From assembly GCA_030609785.1 (NCBI GenBank), contig JAUWTC010000187.1, positions 1 through 5,886 on the forward strand: DNA of 5,886 nt. The letters are read 5' to 3'. A program made the translations under genes and the position numbers. This document shows, one piece after another, positions 1 through 5,774 of the stretch. Source of the stretch: Holophagae bacterium (lineage in GTDB: Bacteria; Acidobacteriota; Thermoanaerobaculia; Thermoanaerobaculales; Sulfomarinibacteraceae). How positions within the stretch are numbered: position 1 is the stretch's first letter; the number at the start of each line of letters is the position of its first letter. The notes below the pieces were generated by a model. The model had not been told where the DNA came from. It worked only from the letters and a program-made list of their open reading frames with translations, and did no database searches.

Positions 1-1770
1 GACACGGCCCACTTCGGCGCGAAGCATCAGAGCCTCGAAGGCGGTGAGCTGTGCTGGGATTGCCATGACCCCCATGGTGTGCCGTCAAACATTCTGATGG
101 TCAAGAGCTCAGTCTCCAAGGTCAGTGATGCCTACGGCGTGCCGACGACTCCGGTGACGGTGACCTTGACCGACAATACGACTGGCGGGCAGGCGGTCGG
201 CCGGCTCACCGAGAACACCAACACGCCTCGTGAAGGCATCTGCCAGGCCTGCCATGACCCGACAAAGGGAACAAACACAACTACCGGATCGGTGAAGTAC
301 TGGCGGTCCGACGGCACCGACGATCCGAATAACGACAACAATCCGGTGCCCAGTGCCCACAACAGTGCCAAGCTCTGCACCGACTGCCATTACCACACCG
401 ACAACTTCAAGGGCGCCGGTGACGATTGCCTTGGCTGCCACCGTGACGACAGCCAGTCGGGAACCTATACCCGCCGTTCTGTCGGGGCCGATTTCTCCAA
501 GAACTCCCACCACGTGGGGATAGGCGGCTCCATGGGCGGTGCCTTGACCAATTTCGATTGTGTGACCTGCCATCTCGAGGGCTACGTCGACACGGATGCA
601 GATCCTGACGAGGTCAAAACCAGTGATACCTACCACGGTGCCAACAGCGGATTGACAACGATCGATTTAAGGAACTCTGACGACAACAGCGCTTTTACCT
701 ACAATAAACAGGCGATCATCGCTGACATCGGAACAACTCCGGGTAACTGGAAGAGCGACGTCCTGGGCTCCGTCTGGAACACACAGACGTCGACAGCGCT
801 CGACCCCTTCTGCCTCTCGTGTCATGACAGTGACGGCGCGGCCCATCTGACGGCGGCGCCCAACGAAGGTGGCGGCACGGCGTCGAACCCGTTTAACGAT
901 GGGGCCATCACCAACGAATACGATCACTGGGATCGCGGCGGAGTTGTCGACGTGGCCTCCAGGGTTGTCTCAAGCGGCAGTGATTTGGATCAGCCAGGGG
1001 ACCCGCGCCCGCCGGACGGGCGGGACGACCCAACCGAAGGCATCTACTCACGCCACGCCATCCGCGGTCAGTCGGTCTCTGTGTATGGCGGCACGAACGC
1101 AACCTGGGACACCTCGACTTACTGGGTCGGCGACTGGGCCAGCAACTCGGTGATGGGCTGTGCCGACTGCCACACGACTGATGGTGCGAATACAACCAAC
1201 GGCAATGCTCATGGTTCGAACTCGGAGTATTTGCTCAAGGACGGCGATGGGCTGGCCAACGAGGGTGACCAAAACCCCGAGGCAGGTGATGGCCCGTACA
1301 ACTGTTTGTTGTGCCACAATGCTGCGCACTACGACAGATCTTCACATACCGGAAATTCGAAAGACTACGTCGATACCACAGACCTCACTGGTTACGGGCC
1401 GGATGCCGGGCGTGTGCCTGAGAGTGCGAGCGGTGGCAATTTGTACGGCATGGCGTGTACGAACTGCCACGGCGGTATCCGGGCCGACGAAACTGAGCCG
1501 GGTTACACGACGCCGGAGTTCGGCACCATTCACGGCACCAGCCAAATCTATCTGGTGGGCCAGGACGGGGGCACAGGAACGACCCGCCAGACCTATCGGT
1601 TCACCAACGGCAATAGTCTGCGGTATTACGACCCCGGTACGTGGACCACAGCGACGGGAACCTGCTTCACGCTCGATGGTGGTGGCAAGGGTGGTGACGA
1701 ATTCGGAGGCTGTACCAAGCACGCTTCAGGAACGACCCAGGACCGACCGGTACGGCCGCTAACGTACTGA
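1..1770 (+). CDS. Multiheme cytochrome c, 3' part (9 visible CXXCH motifs)
   Basis: The reading frame is open from base 1 to the TGA at 1768-1770 and a heme motif lies in the first 22 codons, so the gene starts before the window; the GTG at 79 is only an internal codon. The visible 589 residues carry nine CXXCH motifs, at residues 18 (CWDCH), 81 (CQACH), 126 (CTDCH), 143 (CLGCH), 187 (CVTCH), 271 (CLSCH), 387 (CADCH), 435 (CLLCH) and 486 (CTNCH). Sixteen further His residues are enough for bis-His ligation of all nine hemes. Five hemes crowd into the first 191 residues and the rest are spread out. The protein is rich in Asp, Gly, Thr and Asn, as in periplasmic or extracellular electron-transfer cytochromes. 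It ends without a membrane anchor. The tail has C555 and a CTKH at 571-574, not a standard heme site. Its probable role is electron transfer in anaerobic or extracellular respiration; the exact family and the signal peptide cannot be judged. Confidence 0.93.
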   Translation, partial: DTAHFGAKHQSLEGGELCWDCHDPHGVPSNILMVKSSVSKVSDAYGVPTTPVTVTLTDNTTGGQAVGRLTENTNTPREGICQACHDPTKGTNTTTGSVKYWRSDGTDDPNNDNNPVPSAHNSAKLCTDCHYHTDNFKGAGDDCLGCHRDDSQSGTYTRRSVGADFSKNSHHVGIGGSMGGALTNFDCVTCHLEGYVDTDADPDEVKTSDTYHGANSGLTTIDLRNSDDNSAFTYNKQAIIADIGTTPGNWKSDVLGSVWNTQTSTALDPFCLSCHDSDGAAHLTAAPNEGGGTASNPFNDGAITNEYDHWDRGGVVDVASRVVSSGSDLDQPGDPRPPDGRDDPTEGIYSRHAIRGQSVSVYGGTNATWDTSTYWVGDWASNSVMGCADCHTTDGANTTNGNAHGSNSEYLLKDGDGLANEGDQNPEAGDGPYNCLLCHNAAHYDRSSHTGNSKDYVDTTDLTGYGPDAGRVPESASGGNLYGMACTNCHGGIRADETEPGYTTPEFGTIHGTSQIYLVGQDGGTGTTRQTYRFTNGNSLRYYDPGTWTTATGTCFTLDGGGKGGDEFGGCTKHASGTTQDRPVRPLTY

Positions 1771-1830
1771 GCGTTCCGGGATTCAGCTATCGCTCCTGAC
1801 ACGGAGCCTCGCCGATGAGTCCGAGAGAAT

Positions 1831-1848
1831 GGTGGGCCAAGGCCCACC
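1831..1848 (+). terminator. GC-rich hairpin, possible terminator of the cytochrome transcript
   Basis: GGTGGGCC (1831-1838) and GGCCCACC (1841-1848) are perfect complements separated by AA. The sterically possible form is a 6-bp stem with a 6-base loop. It lies 60 bases after the cytochrome stop codon. There is no U-tract after it (CGGTAAAACG follows), so it is not a classical rho-independent terminator. It could cap the 3' end of the cytochrome mRNA or be part of a leader structure for the kinase. Confidence 0.4.
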
Positions 1849-1931
1849 CGGTAAAACGCCGACCATCCCGTAGGGTGAGCCTCGGCCCACCGTCGTGCCT
1901 CCCAGCGTCCCAGCTTTCCCTACATTCAATC

Positions 1932-1963
1932 TGTCCAGATTGATCAATCATGCGTATGATAAT
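1932..1963 (+). promoter_or_regulatory. Weak sigma-70-like promoter candidate for the kinase-regulator pair
   Basis: TATGAT at 1955-1960 (5 of 6 matches to TATAAT), or the overlapping GATAAT at 1958-1963, could be a -10 element. The -35 region at 17-bp spacing, TGTCCA at 1932-1937, is poor. A start about 7 bases after the -10 would fall almost on the ATG at 1969 and give a leaderless mRNA, which would agree with the absence of a Shine-Dalgarno sequence there. This is inference from a weak match. Confidence 0.25.
1938..1949. promoter_or_regulatory. 12-bp perfect palindrome, candidate operator
   Basis: GATTGATCAATC is its own reverse complement. It lies 19 bases before the kinase start codon and just upstream of the only promoter-like -10 element in this gap. 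Its size and position fit a dimeric regulator site or an autoregulatory operator, but no regulator can be assigned from the sequence. Chance occurrence of one 12-bp palindrome in such a gap is not negligible. Confidence 0.35.
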
Positions 1964-1968
1964 TCTCG

Positions 1969-3495
1969 ATGGCTGATCGAGCGAGCCTGTGGTCCCGCCT
2001 CCGGCGAGGAGCCTTCTACCTGCCCCGTCCCAGTATCCGGGGCAGGACGGTGCTGGTTTTGATTCCGGTGCACCTGATCGCATTTTTCGTCCTCTACCTC
2101 GGTCTGGTCAGGGTGATGCGGGGCGAGATGTTGCGAACCCACAGTGCCGGGGCCCGTGTGATGCTGGCCGAGGCGGTCCACACTCTCCACCCGCTGATGT
2201 GTTCCCGCGACCACGCGGTCATACCCGTCAGCGTCGGCGAATTCGCCCAGAAGCACAGTCTGCTCGATTTTCGAATTTTCCGTTCGGACGGCAGCCTGAT
2301 GGGGCAACCGGGCCACCCGGTTCCCCGGATCAAGCAATTTCTCCAGGGCGAAGACGAGGAGTTTTTCGAGTTCGCCGACAGGGGCGATGTCATGGCGCTC
2401 CAGGGAATACTCCGAGTCCGTGCCGAGGGCGATTGCACAGAATGCCACGAACCCGGAATGCAGCTTGGTGCTGCCAGCATGGACATGGACCTGACGCCCG
2501 AGGTGACCGCGGCTCACAATCGCTTGCAACACAACCTGACCTACCTTGTCGTCGGCTGGGCCTTGATGGTCGGCTTCGTCAACATCGGCATCGGCGCGTG
2601 GACACGGCGGTCTCTGGCGCAGGTCCGGCGCCTGGAAGAACATGCATCGGCCGGAACAGTTTCGGAGACGCCGATGCCGGGGGTCTTCCTCGACCCGGTG
2701 GCGGCCGAGCTCTATCGTTCGCTGGGCCAGGTCTTTCGCCGTCAACAAGAAGAAAAGGACGCCGTCAGCGACCGCCTGCACCACACCGAGCGCTTGGCCT
2801 CGTTGGGTCGGCTGGCAGCCGGGTTGGCCCACGAGATCAAGAACCCCCTCGCGGGCATTCGGGGCGTCATGGAGCTGATGCGGGACGACACCGAAGAAGA
2901 ACAGCAGAAGGAGCTCTTCGTCCAGGTGGTCAACGAACTGGACCGTGTCAACGAGATCATCCACCTCCTGCTCAACTTCGCTCGTCCGGCGCCGCCCAAG
3001 AAGGAAGAAGTCGACGTGGCGGAGATGTTGGAGGAATCGTTGCAGTTTCTGCGGCCTGCGTTGGTCAAAAAGTCGATCTCGTTGGCCATCGAGGTAGCCA
3101 GGGACGTCGGGGCTTTCTCCGTGGACCCCGCCCAGATGCGCCACGTCGTCACCAATCTGGTCGCCAACGCCGCCGATGCGATCGACAGCGACGGCTCCGT
3201 AGTTGTGCGGGCCTCCCTCTATCCCGAAGGTGGGGGACTGATCATCTCGGTCGAGGATGACGGCCCCGGGATTCCGGAAGAAGCCCTCGAGGAGATCTTC
3301 GAGCCCTTCTTCACCACCAAATTCTCGGGTACAGGTCTCGGGCTTCCGGTCGTGCGCAGCCTGGTCGCCCAGCACCGCGGCAGGGTCGAGGTCGAGAGTG
3401 AAGTGGGGCGGGGTACGACCTTCTTCATCCTGTTGCCGGACAGGCCGTCGGCCGAGTCCCCCATATCCGGCGTTGACGATAATCAGGAGAACTGA
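1969..3495 (+). CDS. Membrane sensor histidine kinase with periplasmic c-type heme motif
   Basis: This 508-residue two-component kinase has a basic N-terminus, TM1 at about 27-48, a periplasmic sensor domain at about 49-189, TM2 at about 190-211, and a short HAMP-like or coiled linker. The HisKA domain has the H-box LAHEIKNPLAG with phospho-acceptor His288. The HATPase domain has N-box N396-N400, DGPGIP at 431-436, an EPFFTTK segment and the GTGLGL lid at 454-459. The sensor domain holds one heme-binding motif, CTECH at residues 156-160, followed by a GAASMDMDLTP segment. This arrangement is known from c-type heme sensor kinases of cytochrome-rich bacteria, so the stimulus is probably redox state or a heme ligand (inference). 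ATG 1969 is the first start after an in-frame TAA at 1960 and precedes TM1; no Shine-Dalgarno is visible before it. The regulator gene follows with no gap, so the two form a pair. Confidence 0.93.
   Translation: MADRASLWSRLRRGAFYLPRPSIRGRTVLVLIPVHLIAFFVLYLGLVRVMRGEMLRTHSAGARVMLAEAVHTLHPLMCSRDHAVIPVSVGEFAQKHSLLDFRIFRSDGSLMGQPGHPVPRIKQFLQGEDEEFFEFADRGDVMALQGILRVRAEGDCTECHEPGMQLGAASMDMDLTPEVTAAHNRLQHNLTYLVVGWALMVGFVNIGIGAWTRRSLAQVRRLEEHASAGTVSETPMPGVFLDPVAAELYRSLGQVFRRQQEEKDAVSDRLHHTERLASLGRLAAGLAHEIKNPLAGIRGVMELMRDDTEEEQQKELFVQVVNELDRVNEIIHLLLNFARPAPPKKEEVDVAEMLEESLQFLRPALVKKSISLAIEVARDVGAFSVDPAQMRHVVTNLVANAADAIDSDGSVVVRASLYPEGGGLIISVEDDGPGIPEEALEEIFEPFFTTKFSGTGLGLPVVRSLVAQHRGRVEVESEVGRGTTFFILLPDRPSAESPISGVDDNQEN
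3485..3489 (+). promoter_or_regulatory. Ribosome binding site of the response regulator
   Basis: AGGAG lies 6 bases before ATG 3496, inside the last codons of the kinase gene. The kinase TGA (3493-3495) directly abuts the regulator ATG, an arrangement that favours translational coupling of the two proteins. The site fixes the regulator start at 3496. Confidence 0.8.
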
Positions 3496-4866
3496 ATGGC
3501 ATTTATTCTGTTGGTTGAAGACGAAAAACTCCTGCGGTGGTCGCTCCAACAGCGGCTCGAGAAGGAGGGGCACGAGGTTCACACCGCCGAAGACCTCGCC
3601 GAGGCGAAGCGGCACCTCGCGGAGCACCGCCCTGACCTGATGCTGCTGGATCTGAGCCTGCCGGACGGTCACGGCCTGGACTTTTACGAGCAGAATCGGA
3701 GCATCCTGGATGAGACGGTTGTTCTGGTGATGACCGCCGTCGGCCAGGTCGAAGATGCCGTCAGAGCTATGAAACTGGGCGCCCTGGACTTCCTCTCCAA
3801 ACCCATCGACCACCGCGCCCTGGCGGACCTGGTCAACCGCAGCATCGAGGTTCGTGCCACCAAGAGGGACGCCGGTCTGGCCAAGCGTATCCAGGAGCAG
3901 CAACTCGAGGAGGATGTCATCGCCGAGTCGGAGGAGTTCAGGCGGACGCTGGAAATCGCTACCGACGTGACGAGATCACAGGTCCAGACCATCCTTCTCC
4001 TTGGCGAAAGCGGAACCGGAAAGAACGTTGTCGCCCGGCACATTCACCGGGTGTCGGAACGCCGGGATCAGCCATTTTTCGAAGTCAATTGTGCGGCCAT
4101 TCCGGATCAACTGATGGAGAGTGAACTCTTCGGCCACGAAAAAGGCGCCTTCACTGACGCCAAATCCAGTCGCAAGGGTTCGTTCGAACTTGCCGAGGGA
4201 GGAACCGTGCTCTTGGACGAGGTCGGGGAAATTCGCTATGACCTTCAGGCGAAACTTCTCCACCTGCTCGAAGACAGGACCTTTCGTCGTGTGGGTGGCG
4301 CCCGTGAGCTTCGGGCCGATGTCACGGTGGTTGCGGCGACCAATCGGAATCTGCGCAGGATGGTGGAGCAAAAGAAATTTCGTGACGATCTCTATTACCG
4401 TCTGAGTGTCTTTCCGATCGAGGTCCCGGCTCTTCGTGACCGTCGTGACGACATTTTGCCTCTTGCACGGATGTTCCTCAAACACCTCAAGAAAAAGACC
4501 GGCCGGACCTTCGATTGCCTTACCAGAGACGCGGAGAACGTGTTGCTCGCCTATGCATGGCCCGGTAATGTTCGTGAACTGCGAAACGTGATGGAGCGAG
4601 CGGTCATCCTCGAAAGGGGGCCGCATCTGGAAGTGGGGTCCCTGGTTCTGGATTGTATCCAGACGGTGATCAGCCCTGACGAAGCGTTGACCTCGCCGGC
4701 TCCAGTCGAAATGCCCCAGGGGATCGTCCCGCTCGAAGAGGTCGAGAGGGAAATGGTCAAGCGCGCCATGGACGCTGCCGGTGACAACCAAACCCGAGCC
4801 GCCGAACTGCTGGGAGTCACCCGAGACCAGCTCCGTTACCGCCTCAAGAAGTTCGAAGAGGAATAG
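3496..4866 (+). CDS. NtrC-family sigma-54-dependent response regulator
   Basis: This 456-residue protein has the full three-domain NtrC layout and usual length. The receiver domain (about 1-120) has the acidic pair E8/D9, phospho-acceptor D52 in [10 protein letters not shown]80 and K102 in SKP. The AAA+ sigma-54 activation domain (about 143-375) has Walker A GESGTGKN at 170-177, [15 protein letters not shown] around 208-222, Walker B LLDEVGE at 239-245, the arginine-finger segment FRDDLYYRL at 295-303, and WPGNVREL at 365-372. The Fis-type HTH is at about 425-455 ([19 protein letters not shown]). It should bind enhancer sites and use ATP to open sigma-54 promoters once phosphorylated. Its partner is the heme kinase just upstream, shown by the abutting genes. 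Two differences from consensus are visible: GAFTDA instead of GAFTGA in the sigma-54 contact loop, and Asn instead of Glu after the Walker A lysine. The GAFTDA form occurs naturally, so activity is likely kept. Confidence 0.95.
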   Translation: MAFILLVEDEKLLRWSLQQRLEKEGHEVHTAEDLAEAKRHLAEHRPDLMLLDLSLPDGHGLDFYEQNRSILDETVVLVMTAVGQVEDAVRAMKLGALDFLSKPIDHRALADLVNRSIEVRATKRDAGLAKRIQEQQLEEDVIAESEEFRRTLEIATDVTRSQVQTILLLGESGTGKNVVARHIHRVSERRDQPFFEVNCAAIPDQLMESELFGHEKGAFTDAKSSRKGSFELAEGGTVLLDEVGEIRYDLQAKLLHLLEDRTFRRVGGARELRADVTVVAATNRNLRRMVEQKKFRDDLYYRLSVFPIEVPALRDRRDDILPLARMFLKHLKKKTGRTFDCLTRDAENVLLAYAWPGNVRELRNVMERAVILERGPHLEVGSLVLDCIQTVISPDEALTSPAPVEMPQGIVPLEEVEREMVKRAMDAAGDNQTRAAELLGVTRDQLRYRLKKFEEE

Positions 4867-4878
4867 GTTAGAGCCGGC

Positions 4879-4999
4879 GGAAGAAGACCAAAAGTACAAA
4901 ATCTCGCAAAGATCGCAAAGCGCGCAAAGATGAAGAAATAACCAAACCTGTCTTCTTTTGCGCTCTTGGCGATCTTTGCGAGAGGAAATGTCTTCTTCC
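4879..4999. repeat. Inverted-repeat element, copy 1 (9-nt CGCAAAG units)
   Basis: A nested inverted repeat begins 12 bases after the regulator stop. The outer arms are GGAAGAAGA (4879-4887) and TCTTCTTCC (4991-4999), perfect complements. The inner arms at 4902-4930 and 4955-4983 are complementary over about 28 bases with few mismatches. Each inner arm is three near-tandem 9-10-nt units: TCTCGCAAAG, ATCGCAAAG, CGCGCAAAG on the left, and complements of TCTCGCAAAG, ATCGCCAAG, AGCGCAAAAG on the right. A further GAAGA/TCTTC pair (4932-4936, 4951-4955) extends the stem inward. It could be a REP- or MITE-like element and, as RNA, a long hairpin at the 3' end of the kinase-regulator mRNA. There is no U-tract, so a canonical terminator is not claimed. 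Confidence 0.8.
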
Positions 5000-5004
5000 T
5001 TCCT

Positions 5005-5045
5005 CCCCCCCGGGAACAGAAATTGCACAGGTTCAACAGGGGGGG
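5005..5045 (+). promoter_or_regulatory. C7/G7 complementary tracts covering the ribosome binding site
   Basis: Seven C (5005-5011) and seven G (5039-5045) flank a 27-base spacer. The G tract is the only Shine-Dalgarno-like sequence for the small downstream gene (A at 5038, then G7) and touches ATG 5046. In RNA the two tracts could pair and hide the ribosome binding site. The tight spacing to ATG 5046 also makes the in-frame GTG at 5052 a possible start, which would have about 8 bases of spacing from AGGGGG. Homopolymer length may also be a sequencing or assembly uncertainty. Confidence 0.4.
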
Positions 5046-5483
5046 ATGTGCGTGGCCCGACTTCTTGTAGTAGATCGATCCGAACTTCTGGCCTGGAGAG
5101 TGGCAAAGGTTGCCCCTCCGGGCGTCGAAGTCGAGCGAGCCACCACCTTCGCCCAGGCACAGCAGATGCTCGCCGAGAGCCCACCGGATGCCGCCCTGTT
5201 CAACCTTGCGCCTTGCCATAGCGATTGGCGGCGATTGCTCGATGAGTGCACCGGCAACGGGCGAGTGATCCCCTTTCTCTGCATCGCGGCCCTGGATCAC
5301 TATGAGGCCTGCAGCTGCGAACTGCCTTGCCGGGCAGAAGACCTGATTCCCAAGGGTCTCCCGCACGAGGAGCTCGGTGTGAAGATCGCCGGCCTGATCA
5401 ACGAGTGCCACGAAGAAGACCCACCGAGGTTCCGCCACTTGAGAGAGGGCTGGGAGCCTGAGCCCAAAAAGCCTAGGTCGTGA
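5046..5483 (+). CDS. Small Cys-rich receiver-like protein lacking the phospho-acceptor Asp
   Basis: This 145-residue protein reads as one receiver (REC)-like domain plus a short charged tail. The first strand is ARLLVVDRSE (4-13), where only D10 of the usual acidic pair remains (R11 follows). The helix ATTFAQAQQMLAESPPD resembles the receiver alpha-2 region, and PDAALFNLAP (47-56) has Asn53 where the phosphorylated Asp should be. IAAL near 80-83 lacks the Thr/Ser switch residue, while K103 in IPKG matches the conserved Lys. Phosphorylation is therefore unlikely. Cysteines are unusually frequent (C2, C57, C68, C79, C89, C91, C95, C121), with a C-x-C-x3-C cluster at 89-95 that could bind a metal or form disulfides (inference). 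There is no output domain or signal peptide. ATG 5046 is used here; GTG 5052 is a fair alternative giving the typical receiver start MARLLVVD. The gene follows the regulator after 179 bases and sits between two copies of a repeat element. Confidence 0.72.
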   Translation: MCVARLLVVDRSELLAWRVAKVAPPGVEVERATTFAQAQQMLAESPPDAALFNLAPCHSDWRRLLDECTGNGRVIPFLCIAALDHYEACSCELPCRAEDLIPKGLPHEELGVKIAGLINECHEEDPPRFRHLREGWEPEPKKPRS

Positions 5484-5493
5484 GTCAATAGCG

Positions 5494-5502
5494 CCCCCCC
5501 CC
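5494..5502. repeat. C9 homopolymer tract
   Basis: Nine consecutive C lie 11 bases after the stop of the small receiver-like gene. Together with G7 just before its start codon, the gene is bracketed by complementary homopolymers. The tract is noncoding and its exact length could vary or be misread. Confidence 0.8.
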
Positions 5503-5520
5503 GTGCTGACGAATCAGAAA

Positions 5521-5613
5521 CACAATTTTCTCGCAAAGATCGCCAAGAACGCAGATATGAGAAATAATTTACACTGTCTTACTTTGCGTTCTTTGCGAGA
5601 GAAAATTTCTTCC
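5521..5613. repeat. Inverted-repeat element, copy 2
   Basis: This is homologous to the element at 4879-4999 and in the same orientation. Its left arm has three units, TCTCGCAAAG (5529-5538), ATCGCCAAG (5539-5547) and AACGCAGAT (5548-5556). Its right arm (5582-5600) has only two, the complements of AACGCAAAG and TCTCGCAAAG, so one 9-nt unit is missing. The loop shares AGAAATAA and CTGTCTT with copy 1, and similarity continues past the right arm (GCGAGAG, AAAT, TCTTCCT). Shared loop and flanks show common descent of the two copies rather than coincidental low complexity. Confidence 0.78.
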
Positions 5614-5652
5614 TCTGTGTCCTGGAGTCCTGCGCCGACCGAAATGGGGCTC

Positions 5653-5679
5653 CTGGAGCGCAGGTCTCCGTACCTGCAT
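5653..5679. repeat. Short hairpin repeat, unit A
   Basis: CTGGAGCGCAGGT (5653-5665) and GTACCTGCAT (5670-5679) recur exactly at 5775-5787 and 5860-5869. Within the unit GCAGGT (5660-5665) pairs perfectly with ACCTGC (5672-5677) around a 6-base loop. It looks like the simple form of a dispersed repeat whose second copy carries a much larger insert between the arms. Confidence 0.65.
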
Positions 5680-5709
5680 TTTCGTCTCGAATCGTTCCAA
5701 CGACACAAT

Positions 5710-5727
5710 GCACGAACGGAGTCGTGC
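5710..5727. repeat. Short perfect hairpin
   Basis: GCACGA (5710-5715) and TCGTGC (5722-5727) form a 6-bp stem with a 6-base loop ACGGAG. It lies between the two copies of the CTGGAGCGCAGGT repeat and adds to the hairpin density of this region. No U-tract follows. Confidence 0.5.
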
Positions 5728-5774
5728 GCTCCCACCGTGTCTCCCAGCACCAACCCATACTCCGAGGCGGTCTT

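Larger units (their letters stand above)
1771..1968. other. Intergenic region between cytochrome and sensor kinase
   Basis: This 198-base gap has no credible ORF on either strand. It contains a small potential hairpin around 1802-1823 (CGGA/TCCG with CTC/GAG inside), a strong hairpin at 1831-1848, a second copy of that hairpin's 3' arm at 1884-1891, and an 8-base direct repeat GAGCCTCG at 1804-1811 and 1877-1884. The last 40 bases become AT-richer, with a 12-bp palindrome and a weak promoter candidate. I compared the structured part by eye with c-di-GMP/cGAMP (GEMM), fluoride, guanidine and ZTP riboswitch cores and saw no match. Confidence 0.6.

Noticed and set aside
79..1770. Start of the cytochrome gene at GTG 79
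   Set aside because: The same frame is open to base 1 and contains a CWDCH heme motif at 52-66, so 79 is internal.
1811..1860. CGATGAGTCCGAGAG resembling a hammerhead ribozyme core
   Set aside because: The conserved CUGAUGA is altered (C for U), no stem II closes after GTCC, and no GAAA segment in the right place follows.
1801..1925. Possible GEMM-type (c-di-GMP/cGAMP) riboswitch, since such switches often precede cytochrome genes
   Set aside because: The conserved GGGCAAACC and GGACGCAAAG core words are absent on both strands.
1948..3903. Long minus-strand open frame (651 codons) opposite the kinase and regulator genes
   Set aside because: It is a GC-rich antisense shadow: both plus-strand genes show complete family motifs through this stretch, and the minus-strand translation has no recognisable domain.
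4967..4979. TGGC...TTTGC resembling a sigma-54 -24/-12 promoter before the small gene
   Set aside because: The distance between the GG and GC elements is two bases too short, and the bases belong to the repeat arm (its 9-nt units).
4902..4983. CRISPR-like array in the repeated CGCAAAG units
   Set aside because: The units are 9-10 nt, directly adjacent without spacers, and arranged as facing inverted arms.
3976..5184. Minus-strand open frame of 402 codons over the regulator and the first repeat element
   Set aside because: It is antisense to the AAA+ and HTH coding region and then reads through the CGCAAAG repeat; no domain is visible.
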